A stretch of 64,000 bases of DNA from NCBI GenBank assembly GCA_026874595.1, contig CM049306.1:104421142-104485141 (forward strand), read 5' to 3'. The position numbers were made by a program, and so were the translations under genes. The notes under the pieces are model-generated. The model ran no database searches. It worked only from the letters and a program-made list of their open reading frames with translations, and had not been told where the DNA came from. Of this stretch, positions 1-12,800 are shown in pieces; the first letter of the stretch is position 1, and each line of letters begins with the position of its first letter. The stretch comes from Sipunculus nudus. Lineage: Eukaryota > Annelida > Sipuncula > Golfingiida > Sipunculidae.

Positions 1-5
1 TCTCT

Positions 6-8
<3 letters not shown>

Positions 9-69
<61 letters not shown>

Positions 70-72
70 GTG
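9..72. repeat. (TA)n microsatellite with TG variants
   Basis: Nearly uninterrupted TA dinucleotides followed by a short TG run around 67-84. Simple sequence with no coding content. The surrounding 1-600 stretch shows no exon-like sequence. Confidence 0.95.
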
Positions 73-248
73 TGTGTGTGTGTGTTATCATAAAAATAGA
101 AGGATCAAATTTTCTCAAACATTTTTACTACTACGTAGTTTCGTGCAAAGTGCAGCACTCATCACTGTCTGATTGATTATACAGCTCTGATGTCATACCA
201 TAAAGCACTCTAGTAGTTGCTTATTGCAATAAAAAAACCATTAGATTA

Positions 249-250
<2 letters not shown>

Positions 251-292
<42 letters not shown>
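251..292. repeat. (TA)n microsatellite
   Basis: An uninterrupted run of TA dinucleotides of about 42 bp, just upstream of the inverted repeat at 352-419. Confidence 0.95.
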
Positions 293-351
293 TAAGTATA
301 ATGATAAGTGGTATAGCCGTGTTAGTCTGTAGTGTGAGTGTAGGTTTGGAA

Positions 352-419
352 TAAGAGTGACGCCTTTTAGATAGACTAATATCAATAAACTTGTTACTAT
401 CTAAAAGGCGTCACTCTTA
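352..419. repeat. Perfect 23-bp inverted repeat with 22-bp loop
   Basis: The left arm (352-374) begins TAAGAGTGACGCC and the right arm (397-419) is its exact reverse complement, ending GGCGTCACTCTTA. The loop is AT-rich. This could be a small fold-back element or the terminus of a mobile element; no target-site duplication is evident. Confidence 0.85.
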
Positions 420-617
420 CTCTCTCTCCACACACACATTTATATATATAGTCAGAGAACTAGGTTTGTGTGTTTAGTATGTAAATACATTTAAAAAAGA
501 ACCTTTCCTATTCTCTTGTCCCAGCTTACTTTGTTTATGTTTCGGTCAAAGTTTATTAATTTAGCATTTTAAATACTATTTTAATACAAGCTGAAAGACA
601 TGTCAAAACTGAATAAA

Positions 618-1786
618 ACAAGTGACCCAGGGGTCATGACGCTCAGCTGACCAGGAAGACATTGACAAAAGTAATTTTATCATCTGAATGTCAAATTTGA
701 ATGAAATACTTTTTCCAAACTAGACCTTTTGTATAAAATCATCCAATATTTATTGGGGTACTATGGAGCTCTGTAGCATGAAGGATATGGGTAACAGACA
801 CCTATTTTCAAGGTTTACAAGATGACTTTTCAGGGGTCTCCCAGCATGTCAAAAAATAAAATTCTAGGTCCAGTTATTATGATTTGAGAAAAAAAATCGT
901 AAAAAATAAAAAAAATATAGGTGGCGCCACCAATCTCCAGAAATTGATGAAACACTCCATGATCAATATCCATGCAAAGAATCATGGTGATTAATGCATT
1001 AGTTGTTCAGATACTTGAGCTTTTGTATTAAATTTTGCATTATTCTGGGGGGTACTTCAGAACCCCATAGCTCGAAGAATATAGGTCACAGTGACCTAAT
1101 TTCAGGTTTACAAGGAGAATTTCTATAGACCTCCCAGGATTTCAAGTAAGAAGATTCCCGGTCTAGCGGTTACGATTTGTGCCCTGTTAACAGACAGACG
1201 CCTGGATGGCCGGACGGACGACGGACAAAAGGTGATCCCTACAGCTCAGATGACTTTCAGTCAGCTGAGCTAAAAATTGAAAAAATACAGGTGGCGCCAC
1301 CAGAATGCAGAAACTGATGAAACATTTCATGATCAATATCCATGCAAAGAATCATGGTGATCAATATAATAATTGTTCAGATACTTGAGCTTTTGTATCA
1401 AATTTTCCATTATTCTGGGGGGTACTTCGGAGCCCCATAGCTCAGAGGTTATGGGTAACAGAGACCTAATTTTCAAGGAAACTTTTCATGGGCCTCTCAG
1501 CATGTCAAGAGAGAAGATTCTAGGTCCAGTTGTTACGATTTGTGCCATGTTAACAGATGACCGCATCTTATGAGGTCTCAAAAATAGAGAAAAAAATGAG
1601 TAAAAATAAAAAAAAATACAGGTGGCGCCACCATACTGCAGAAAATGATGACACATTCCATGATCAATATCCATGCAAAGAATCATGGTGATCACTGCAA
1701 TAGTTGTTTAGATACTTGAGCTTTTGTATCAAATTGTCCATTATTCTGAGGGATACTTCAGATGACTTACAGTCAGCTGAGCTAAA
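618..1786. mobile_element. HINE/pearl-like element, left (diverged) part of the satellite
   Basis: The 5' end carries the quasi-palindrome GACCCAGGGGTCATGACGC followed by CTCAGCTGA, which is also found at about 11022, 19070 and 54921. About 330-bp subunits follow, with GGTGGCGCCACC at 920, 1290 and 1621. A GGAC-rich tract and a terminal hairpin occur at 1242-1272, and a partial hairpin at about 1757-1786. No protein is encoded; the short frames shift between subunits. Subterminal inverted CTCAGCTGA/TCAGCTGAG, a 3' hairpin and internal tandem repeats are the hallmarks described for Helentron-associated elements and bivalve pearl elements; assignment to that class is inference. Confidence 0.6.
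1242..1272. other. Terminal hairpin of HINE-like element
   Basis: An arm reading (T/C)AGCTCAGATGACT pairs with AGTCAGCTGAGCTA across the 3-nt loop TTC, and AAAAA follows. In this copy the first base has changed. It marks an internal element 3' end, after which repeats resume. Confidence 0.75.
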
Positions 1787-3042
1787 AACACTTAATGGTC
1801 AATATCCATGCAAAGAATCATGATGATCTCCGTATTAGTTGTTCAGATACTTCAGCTTTTGTATCAAATTGTCCATTATTCTGAGGGATACTTCAGAGTC
1901 CTATAGCTTGAAGGATATGGGTAACAGAGACCTAATTTCAAGTTTCCACAGGCACTCTTCATGGGCCTCCTTGCATGACAAGAATGAAGTTTCTAGGTCC
2001 AGTTGTTGCAATTTGTACCCTCTTGATAGATAACATAGGTGGCGCCACCAGTCTGCAGGAACTGATGGAACATCTCATAATCAATATGTATGCCAAAAAT
2101 CATGACCATCAGTGATGTAGTTATTGAGATATTGAAGTTTTTGTATGAAATTTTTTACTACTCAGGGGGGGGGGGGGGTACTTTGGGGCCCCATAGCTCG
2201 AAGGATATGGTTAACAGAGACCTAATTTCTGGTTTCCAAGGATATTTTTCATGGACCTCTCAGTGTTTCAAGAATGAAGATTCTAGGTCCAGTCGTTACG
2301 ATTTGTGCCATGCTAACAGATGACAGCATCCTTAAAGATCTCAAAAATAGAGGAAAAATTGTAAAAATCAAACAATAAAGGTGGCACCACCAGTCTGCAG
2401 GAAGTGATGACACATCTCATGATCAATAGTTATGCCACAAATCATGACCATCAGTCAAGTAGTTAATGAGATATTGAAGTTTTTGTATGAAATTTTTTAC
2501 TTTTCTTGGGGGTACTTTGGGGCTCCATAGCTCAAAGAATATGGGTAACAGAGACCTAATTTCTGGTTTCCATGGAGACTTTTCATAGGTCTCTCAGTGT
2601 GTCAAGAATGAAGATTCTAGGTCCAGTCTTTACAATTTGTGCCTTGTTAACAGATGTTTACATTTTGAAAGGTCTCAAAAATAGAGAAAAAAATTCGTAA
2701 AAAATTGAACGATACAGGTGGCGCCACCAGTCTGAAGGAAGTGATGAAACATCTCATGATCAATATGTATGACAAAAATCATGACCATCAGTCAAGTAGT
2801 TAATGAGATATTGAAGTTTTTGTATGAAATTTTGGACTTTTCGGGGGGGTACTTTGGGGCCCCATAGCTCGAAGGATATGGGTAACAGAGACCTAATTTC
2901 TGGTTTCCAAGGAGATTTTTCATGGACCTCCCAGGATGTCAAGTAAGAAGATTCCAGTTCTAGCGGTTACGATTTGTGCCTGGTTAATGGACAGACAGAC
3001 GGACAGACAGACAGAAGGACGACGGACAAAGAGTGATCGCTA

Positions 3043-3073
3043 TAGCTCAGATGACTTTCAGTCAGCTGAGCTA
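3043..3073. other. Terminal hairpin, unit 1 of the array
   Basis: A 14-bp stem with one mismatch: TAGCTCAGATGACT against AGTCAGCTGAGCTA with loop TTC, followed by AAAAAC. It is the junction between higher-order units. Confidence 0.85.
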
Positions 3074-5004
3074 AAAACACTTAATGGTCAATATCCATGC
3101 AAAGAATCATGATGATCTCCGTATTAGTTGTTCAGATACTTCAGCTTTTGTATCAAATTGTCCATTATTCTGAGGGATACTTCAGAGTCCTATAGCTTGA
3201 AGGATATGGGTAACAGAGACCTAATTTCAAGTTTCCACAGGCACTCTTCATGGGCCTCCTTGCATGACAAGAATGAAGTTTCTAGGTCCAGTTGTTGCAA
3301 TTTGTACCCTCTTGATAGATAACATAGGTGGCGCCACCAGTCTGCAGGAACTGATGGAACATCTCATAATCAATATGTATGCCAAAAATCATGACCATCA
3401 GTGATGTAGTTATTGAGATATTGAAGATTTTGTATGAAATTTTTGACTACTCTGGGGGGGTACTTTGGGGCCCCATAGCTCAAAGGATATGGGTAACAGA
3501 GACCTAATTTCTGGTTTCCATGGAGAATTTTCATAGGTCTTCTAGTGTGTTGAGAATGAAGATTCTAGGTCCAGTCGTTACTATTTGTGCCATGCTAACA
3601 GATGACAGCATCCTTAAAGGTCTCAAAAATAGAGGAAAAAATCGTAAAAAATCGAACGATACAGGTGGCGCCACCAGTCTGCAGGAACAGATGACACATC
3701 TCATGATCAATAGTTATGCCACAAATCATGACCATCATTCAAGTAGTTAATGAGATATTGAAGTTTTTGTATGAAATTTTTTACTTTTCTTGGGGGTACT
3801 TTAGGGCTCCATAGCTCGAAGAATATGGGTAACAGAGACCTAATTTTGGTTTCCATGGAGACTTTTCATAGGTCTCTCAGTGTGTCGAGAATGAAGATTC
3901 TAGGTCCAGTCGTTATGATTTGTGCCACGTTAACAGATGACAGCATCCTTAAAGGTCTCAAAAATAGAGGAAATAATCGTAAAAAATCAAACAATACAGG
4001 TGGCGCCACAAGTCTGCAGGAACTGATGGAACATTTCATAATCAATATGTATGCCAAAAATCATGACAATCAGTGATGTAGTTATTGAGATGTTGAAGTT
4101 TTTGTATGAAATTTTTTACTACTCGGGGGGGGGGGGGGGGTACTTTGGGGCCCCATAGCTCGAAGGATATGGTTAACAGAGACCTAATTTCTGGTTTCCA
4201 AGGATATTTTTCATGGACCTCTCAGTGTTTCAAGAATGAAGATTCTAGGTCCAGTCGTTACGATTTGTGCCATGCTAACAGATGACAGCATCCTTAAAGG
4301 TCTCAAAAATAGAGGAAAAATTGTAAAAAATCAAACAATAAAGGTGGCACCACCAGTCTGCAGGAAGTGATGACACATCTCATGATCAATAGTTATGCCA
4401 CAAATCATGACCATCAGTCAAGTAGTTAATGAGATATTGAAGTTTTTGTATGAAATTTTTTACTTTTCTTGGGGGTACTATGGGGCTCCATAGCTCAAAG
4501 AATATGGGTAACAGAGACCTAATTTCTGGTTTCCATGGAGACTTTTCATAGGTCTCTCAGTGTGTCAAGAATGAAGATTCTAGGTCCAGTCGTCACAATT
4601 TGTGCCTTGTTAACAGATGTTTACATTTTGAAAGGTCTCAAAAATAGAGAAAAAAATTCGTTAAAAATTGAACGATACAGGTGGCGCCACCAGTCTGAAG
4701 GAAGTGATGAAACATCTCATGATCAATATGTATGACAAAAATCATGACCATCAGTCAAGTAGTTAATGAGATATTGAAGTTTTTGTATGAAATTTTGGAC
4801 TTTTCGGGGGGGTACTTTGGGGCCCCATAGCTCAAAGGATATGGGTAACAGAGACCTAATTTCTGGTTTCCAAGGAGATTTTTCATGGACCTCCCAGGAT
4901 GTCAAGTAAGAAGATTCCAGTTCTAGCGGTTACGATTTGTGCCTGGTTAATGGACAGACAGACGGCAGACAGACAGAAGGACGACTGACAAAGAGTGATC
5001 ACTA

Positions 5005-5035
5005 TAGCTCAGATGACTTTCAGTCAGCTGAGCTA
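5005..5035. other. Terminal hairpin, unit 2 of the array
   Basis: Same hairpin as at 3043-3073, exactly 1,962 bp downstream. Confidence 0.85.
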
Positions 5036-6965
5036 AAAACACTTAATGGTCAATATCCATGCAAAGAATCATGATGATCTCCGTATTAGTTGTTCAGATA
5101 CTTCAGCTTTTGTATCAAATTGTCCATTATTCTGAGGGATACTTCAGAGTCCTATAGCTTGAAGGATATGGGTAACAGAGACCTAATTTCAAGTTTCCAC
5201 AGGCACTCTTCATGGGCCTCCTTGCATGACAAGAATGAAGTTTCTAGGTCCAGTTGTTGCAATTTGTACCCTCTTGATAGATAACATAGGTGGCGCCACC
5301 AGTCTGCAGGAACTGATGGAACATCTCATAATCAATATGTATGCCAAAAATCATGACCATCAGTGATGTAGTTATTGAGATATTGAAGATTTTGTATGAA
5401 ATTTTTGACTACTCTGGGGGGGTACTTTGGGGCCCCATAGCTCAAAGGATATGGGTAACAGAGACCTAATTTCTGGTTTCTGAGGAGAATTTTCATAGGT
5501 CTTCTAGTGTGTTGAGAATGAAGATTCTAGGTCCAGTCGTTACTATTTGTGCCATGCTAACAGATGACAGCATCCTTAAAGGTCTCAAAAATAGAGGAAA
5601 AAATCGTAAAAAATCGAACGATACAGGTGGCGCCACCAGTCTGCAGGAACAGATGACACATCTCATGATCAATAGTTATGCCACAAATCATGACCATCAT
5701 TCAAGTAGTTAATGAGATATTGAAGTTTTTGTATGAAATTTTTTACTTTTCTTGGGGGTACTTTAGGGCTCCATAGCTCGAAGAATATGGGTAACAGAGA
5801 CCTAATTTTGGTTTCCATGGAGACTTTTCATAGGTCTCTCAGTGTGTCGAGAATGAAGATTCTAGGTCCAGTCGTTATGATTTGTGCCACGTTAACAGAT
5901 GACAGCATCTTTAAAGGTCTCAAAAATAGAGGAAAAAATCGTAAAAAATCAAACAATACAGGTGGCGCCACAAGTCTGCAGGAACTGATGGAACATTTCA
6001 TAATCAATATGTATGCCAAAAATCATGACCATCAGTGATGTAGTTATTGAGATGTTGAAGTTTTTGTATGAAATTTTTTACTACTCGGGGGGGGGGGGGG
6101 TACTTTGGGGCCCCATAGCTCGAAGGATATGGTTAACAGAGACCTAATTTCTGGTTTCCAAGGATATTTTTCATGGACCTCTCAGTGTTTCAAGAATGAA
6201 GATTCTAGGTCCAGTTGTTACGATTTGTGCCATGCTAACAGATGACAGCATCCTTAAAGGTCTCAAAAATAGAGGAAAAATTGTAAAAAATCAAACAATA
6301 AAGGTGGCACCACCAGTCTGCAGGAAGTGATGACACATCTCATGATCAATAGTTATGCCACAAATCATGACCATCAGTCAAGTAGTTAATGAGATATTGA
6401 AGTTTTTGTATGAAATTTTTTACTTTTCTTGGGGGTACTTTGGGGCTCCATAGCTCAAAGAATATGGGTAACAGAGACCTAATTTCTGGTTTCCATGGAG
6501 ACTTTTCATAGGTCTCTCAGTGTGTCAAGAATGAAGAATCTAGGACCAGTCTTTACAATTTGTGCCTTGTTAACAGATGTTTACATTTTGAAAGGTCTCA
6601 AAAATAGAGAAAAAAATTCGTAAAAAATTGAACGATACAGGTGGCGCCACCAGTCTGAAGGAAGTGATGAAACATCTCATGATCAATATGTATGACAAAA
6701 ATCATGACCATCAGTCAAGTAGTTAATGAGATATTGAAGTTTTTGTATGAAATTTTGGACTTTTCGGGGGGGTACTTTGGGGCCCCATAGCTCGAAGGAT
6801 ATGGGTAACAGAGACCTAATTTCTGGTTTCCAAGGAGATTTTTCATGGACCTCCCAGGATGTCAAGTAAGAAGATTCCAGTTCTAGCGGTTACGATTTGT
6901 GCCTGGTTAATGGACAGACAGACGGACAGACAGACAGAAGGACGACGGACAAAGAGTGATCGCTA

Positions 6966-6996
6966 TAGCTCAGATGACTTTCAGTCAGCTGAGCTA
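6966..6996. other. Terminal hairpin, unit 3 of the array
   Basis: Same hairpin as at 5005-5035, 1,961 bp downstream. Confidence 0.85.
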
Positions 6997-8926
6997 AAAA
7001 CACTTAATGGTCAATATCCATGCAAAGAATCATGATGATCTCCGTATTAGTTGTTCAGATACTTCAGCTTTTGTATCAAATTGTCCATTATTCTGAGGGA
7101 TACTTCAGAGTCCTATAGCTTGAAGGATATGGGTAACAGAGACCTAATTTCAAGTTTCCACAGGCACTCTTCATGGGCCTCCTTGCATGACAAGAATGAA
7201 GTTTCTAGGTCCAGTTGTTGCAATTTGTACCCTCTTGATAGATAACATAGGTGGCGCCACCAGTCTGCAGGAACTGATGGAACATCTCATAATCAATATG
7301 TATGCCAAAAATCATGACCATCAGTGATGTAGTTATTGAGATATTGAAGATTTTGTATGAAATTTTTGACTACTCTGGGGGGGTACTTTGGGGCCCCATA
7401 GCTCAAAGGATATGGGTAACAGAGACCTAATTTCTGGTTTCCATGGAGAATTTTCATAGGTCTTCTAGTGTGTTGAGAATGAAGATTCTAGGTCCAGTCG
7501 TTACTATTTGTGCCATGCTAACAGATGACAGCATCCTTAAAGGTCTCAAAAATAGAGGAAAAAATCGTAAAAAATCGAACGATACAGGTGGCGCCACCAG
7601 TCTGCAGGAACAGATGACACATCTCATGATCAATAGTTATGCCACAAATCATGACCATCATTCAAGTAGTTAATGAGATATTGAAGTTTTTGTATGAAAT
7701 TTTTTACTTTTCTTGGGGGTACTTTAGGGCTCCATAGCTCGAAGAATATGGGTAACAGAGACCTAATTTTGGTTTCCATGGAGACTTTTCATAGGTCTCT
7801 CAGTGTGTCGAGAATGAAGATTCTAGGTCCAGTCGTTATGATTTGTGCCACGTTAACAGATGACAGCATCCTTAAAGGTCTCAAAAATAGAGGAAAAAAT
7901 CGTAAAAAATCAAACAATACAGGTGGCGCCACAAGTCTGCAGGAACTGATGGAACATTTCATAATCAATATGTATGCCAAAAATCATGACCATCAGTGAT
8001 GTAGTTATTGAGATGTTGAAGTTTTTGTATGAAATTTTTTACTACTCGGGGGGGGGGGGGGTACTTTGGGGCCCCATAGCTCGAAGGATATGGTTAACAG
8101 AGACCTAATTTCTGGTTTCCAAGGATATTTTTCATGGACCTCTCAGTGTTTCAAGAATGAAGATTCTAGGTCCAGTCGTTACGATTTGTGCCATGCTAAC
8201 AGATGACAGCATCCTTAAAGGTCTCAAAAATAGAGGAAAAATTGTAAAAAATCAAACAATAAAGGTGGCACCACCAGTCTGCAGGAAGTGATGACACATC
8301 TCATGATCAATAGTTATGCCACAAATCATGACCATCAGTCAAGTAGTTAATGAGATATTGAAGTTTTTGTATGAAATTTTTTACTTTTCTTGGGGGTACT
8401 TTGGGGCTCCATAGCTCAAAGAATATGGGTAACAGAGACCTAATTTCTGGTTTCCATGGAGACTTTTCATAGGTCTCTCAGTGTGTCAAGAATGAAGATT
8501 CTAGGTCCAGTCTTCAGAATTTGTGCCTTGTTAACAGATGTTTACATTTTGAAAGGTCTCAAAAATAGAGAAAAAAATTCGTAAAAAATTGAACGATACA
8601 GGTGGCGCCACCAGTCTGAAGGAAGTGATGAAACATCTCATGATCAATATGTATGACAAAAATCATGACCATCAGTCAAGTAGTTAATGAGATATTGAAG
8701 TTTTTGCATGAAATTTTGGACTTTTCGGGGGGGTACTTTGGGGCCCCATAGCTCAAAGGATATGGGTAACAGAGACCTAATTTCTGGTTTCCAAGGAGAT
8801 TTTTCATGGACCTCCCAGGATGTCAAGTAAGAAGATTCCAGTTCTAGCGGTTACGATTTGTGCCTGGTTAATGGACAGACAGACGGACAGACAGACAGAT
8901 GGACGACGGACAAAGAGTGATCGCTA

Positions 8927-8957
8927 TAGCTCAGATGACTTTCAGTCAACTGAGCTA
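8927..8957. other. Terminal hairpin, last unit of the array
   Basis: Same hairpin, 1,961 bp after the previous one, with one changed base in the right arm (AGTCAACTGAGCTA). Sequence leaves the satellite just after it, so this is the right edge of the array. Confidence 0.8.
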
Positions 8958-9737
8958 AAAATTGGCACCATGTTTTTAAGGCTTCATAGAAAGGCAAAGA
9001 ACAAAAGTGCATGGGGTGTCACATTTTTACAAACAAAATTTACTCAGGACGAATTTGCTACATATGCCCCTACACTACAAATGAATGCTCCATGATGCTA
9101 TTGTTATTATCAAAGACAGATTTCCAGAACTCTTTGCAAAATGTGATGATAATTATTAATCCAAAGAAATAAAAACAATGTGCTGAATAATTGGGTGACA
9201 TTTAGTTAGAGGCACCACAGACAAAAGGACTGCCATAGACAAGTGTCGCAAGATATAAACAGCACAGAACACATACATAACGGTCAACAAAATGGTTATT
9301 CAGCAACAGAAAATAGGAAATATGGTCAGTGGTGGCATCTGAAGGTAAAGTGGTGATAGCAAAATCAAGAGGTGGCCAGGGGCAATATTAAGTGGGGTCA
9401 TTAGGCTGGATAGGGCTACTTAAGGTTTCATTCATCACAAACTTTGGCTTCATTTGTAACCGAGGTATCTTACAGAAACAAAGCGAGATAGCAAACAGCC
9501 TGGAGAAATCACCAAGAATATTCAGAGTAATATAATGATACAGGGTCCCTGTTGTCAGCTATGGGTAATTATAGACTAACATGAATCAATCTACTACAAT
9601 CTGAGGATATGGACCAGGTCCAAAAAAGTGCCATCCCACACTAAACTTTGTCAATACACGTCCCCTTACAACCAAACTCTCTCTGCAGACTGAATCACAC
9701 CTGGATGTTGTCCTTAGAGTACTTTTGTGTCACATAC
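8958..9737. other. Unassigned spacer
   Basis: No repeat, exon or RNA gene is recognised with confidence. It lies downstream of the minus-strand gene at 9738-17890 and could hold its remaining 3' exons or untranslated region. Confidence 0.4.
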
Positions 9738-9818
9738 CTGCACCCTTATCAAACCCTGACAGGTCTATTTCTCCAAGTTTCTTGAAACCTCTCATGTGGC
9801 TGCCATACACACTAAAAT
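9738..9818 (-). CDS. Possible exon 6 of the uncharacterised gene
   Basis: An 81-bp segment between acceptor ACATCCAG and donor GCAG|GTATGT. In the phase required by exon 5 it reads ILVCMAAT and then stops, which would end the protein at 386 residues. In another phase it is fully open (FSVYGSHMRGFKKLGEI...), which would need an unseen intervening exon. Which reading is real cannot be settled from sequence alone. Confidence 0.35.
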
Positions 9819-12800
9819 CTGGATGTCACAGGTCACATGTCGATATTATGGGTATACTGCTAGCAAGATAAATGTATGGGTATTAAGATTATTAATCTTG
9901 AAGATAAGATCTCACCTGCGTGCCCTCTGTGGTGGATGAACTGCGTCTATCTTTCAGGATGGACCTGATACTTGACCTAGTGGGAGCCAGATTAGAGGAT
10001 GCTTCCTTAGTTACCTCTGACTTTGTCATCTCATCAGCAGAGGTTGCTACCTTCCCAATCCTTTCTGCAACCTAAATACACTACACAGATGTAATAATAA
10101 TAATTATTATATGAACTTGCTAATAGCATTACTAGATTACAGCTGGGCATGTTATAAATCTGATATGATCAGGCTGCAGTTAGATTACCCTGAGACTTAC
10201 ACTCCCGAGGCAGCGGAAATCTTGCGCTTCTAAAGAAGCAACTGATTTTCATGCTGCCTGCTTTGACCGTTTATGATATATTTAGACACCAGATGGTGGT
10301 TCGTTGTCCGCTGAAAAAAACGTGTGTATGATGTGACAAGCAACCAACCAGATGCCAACAAACACTCGACAGGCATCCTGGCTCTGCCCATAGCTGCACT
10401 TTAAACGCCGCTTGATGACAGTTTATTGTTGAATTTTAATCGCTCATTCTGCATTCTCATATCATCAGCCGATTCGATTATGACATTATGACTGTGTTAG
10501 CATAGCCATGTATCTGTTGTCTGCAGAAATGAAACCAACCAGCGAGGTGTGCACGCAGCCTTTGTTGTTATGTTTTGTTTGAATTACAGCTCACCGGCTG
10601 GGCATTCTATGTGCCCAAGGCCCTAAGCAAACCACGTCTGGGGCAATTCTCTCTGAGCCTGTGTCCTGTTCAGATGGTTACCAGGATGATGAGCTGTCAC
10701 TCAAACGAAATGAACAACTTTGGTTCCGTGTATCCCTCCCTTGGCTGTGTCTTCCAGCACAAGTCCTCATCTGTTTTTCATGCTAGCCTATCCAGGAAAT
10801 TAATGAAAATTGTTCATTAATTTCTGTATTGAGGATCTTGAGACCTTTTAGTAGGCCAGTGTTTTAGTTAAATTTTAAGGTATTGTAGTTTGGCTGATAG
10901 ATTCGCACCCAAGAAGAAAAGTTCCTGTCCCTGTCCAAAGGTTTCTGAAGATCTTATATCATTAAAGTGCATAAAATAAAATTTTAGTTAGCATGGTTCC
11001 AAGATTTACAGCTATATGAACAAGTGCCCCATGGGTCATGATGCTCAGTCGACTGACATGTTGACAATATGTCCTTGCACAGGCAACTAATTAAGATAAT
11101 TTAGGTGGCAACATTGTTCATGCATCTTAGCTTAAATTCATCAAGACCCATAAGCACAACAAATTTGATGATAATCCAACCAGCCTTTCCTGAGGAATCT
11201 GACAATTTGTGTGTATTTTGCATTAATTCTGGGGTGCACAAACATGCCCTAAAACTCTTAGAATATAGGTCACAGGGACTGAATTTCAGGATGTAAAGTT
11301 AGAAGTTTCTGGGCCAAATGGTTATGATTTGTGCCCTTCTTTGGTATCAAAATTTCATCATTCTGAGGGGTGCTTATAAGCCCCATAGATCAGAAAATAT
11401 GGGTAACAGAGACCTAATTTCACTTTTCCAAGGAAACTTTTCATGGACCTCCCTGGATTGAAAGTAAGAAGTAACAAAGTCTAATGGTAATGAGTTGTGC
11501 CCTGCTTTGGTATTTCCTTTTTTACTATGCTGGTGCTGTTCATAAGCCCAATAGCTCAGAGAATATGGGTTACAGAGACCTAATTTCAAGTTTCCAAAGA
11601 TATTTTTACAGACCTTCCTGGATGTCAAGTAAGAAGATTCTAGGACCAATGGTTACAATTTGTGCTCTCTTAACAGATGACCGCATCTTTTAAGATCTCA
11701 AAAATAGAGAAAAAAATTGTAAAAAATAAAAAAATACAGGTGGCGCAACCAGTCTGCAGAAACTGATGAAACACTCTATGATCAATATCCATGCAAAGAA
11801 TCATGGTCATCAATGCATTAGTTGTTCAGATACTTAAGCCTTTGAATCAAATTTTTCATTATTCTGGGGGTATTTCGTAGCCCCATAGCTTGAAGAATAT
11901 GGGTAACAGAGACCTAATTCCAGGTTTCCATGGAGACTTTCCATGGACCTCTCTGGATGTAAAGTAAGAAGAATCCAGGTCCATCGGTTACAATTTGTGC
12001 CCTGTTAACAGATGACAGCATCTTTAAAGGTCTCAAAAATAGAGAAAAAAAATTGAAAAAATCAAAAATACAGGTGGCGCCACCAGTCTGCAGAAACTGA
12101 TGGAACACTCCATGATCAATATGCATGCAAAGAATCATGGTCATCAATGCATTAGTTGTTCAGATACTGGAGCTTTGGTATCAAATTTTTCATTATTCTG
12201 GGGGGTTACTTCGGAGCCCCATAACTTGAAGAATATGGGTAACAGAGACCTAATTCCAGGTTTCCAAGGACATTTTTCATGGACCTCTCTGGATGTAGAG
12301 TTAGAAGATTCCAGGTCTAGTGGTCACGATTTGTGCCATGTTAAGGATCAGACGGCCGGATGGCCAGACAGACGACAGACAAAGAGTGATCGCTATAGCT
12401 CAGATGACTTACAGTCAGCTGAGCTAATAAGAGATTTAGAGAGATGTGAAGTTCAAAGTCATAAACCAACAAGTATTTAGAGAACAAAGTTCTTCAAATT
12501 AAAAAAAAGTCCTTTTAATACTTGTTTCATGGAAATAGCATAAATAAACACCTACAGAAACAACAGGGTTGAATGATATTGCAGACTTCCTCTTCCTGAT
12601 GACCCCCACCCCCATGGTTCCCGCTGATCGAGCAGTCATGTCTACCACAGAATGAGGTGGTCTGGAAAGACTGTACTCAAACATGGACGCCCTACGAGAG
12701 GTGCTGTAAAGGTCATCATCATCATCGGTTGATGCCTGGGCCATGTCCCCTGTACTCCTCACCGCCTCCCATGTGTGATCACTGTAATTAAGTAAAGTGT

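Larger units (their letters stand above)
1787..8957. repeat. Higher-order satellite, unit 1,961-1,962 bp built from about 335-bp subunits
   Basis: Three near-identical full units (3074-5035, 5036-6996, 6997-8957) follow a shorter unit (about 1787-3073) that lacks about 680 bp, roughly two subunits. Each unit ends with a GGACAGACAGAC-type tract and the same 31-nt hairpin. Inside a unit, the palindrome GGTGGCGCCACC or a one-base variant recurs every 334-343 bp (for example 3328, 3664, 3998, 4341, 4680). Poly-G runs of variable length mark several subunits and are the main difference between units. Small identical frames recur once per unit, which is a by-product of the repetition and not evidence of genes. 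Confidence 0.9.

Noticed and set aside
1373-8826. Many 60-101 residue frames repeated in the satellite
   Set aside because: They recur once per repeat unit in register with the 1,962-bp period, have no recognised domain, and occur on both strands; they are by-products of repetition.
10575-10820. 81-residue plus-strand frame after an acceptor-like AATTACAG
   Set aside because: Lies in an intron of the opposite-strand gene and no partner exon or family could be found.
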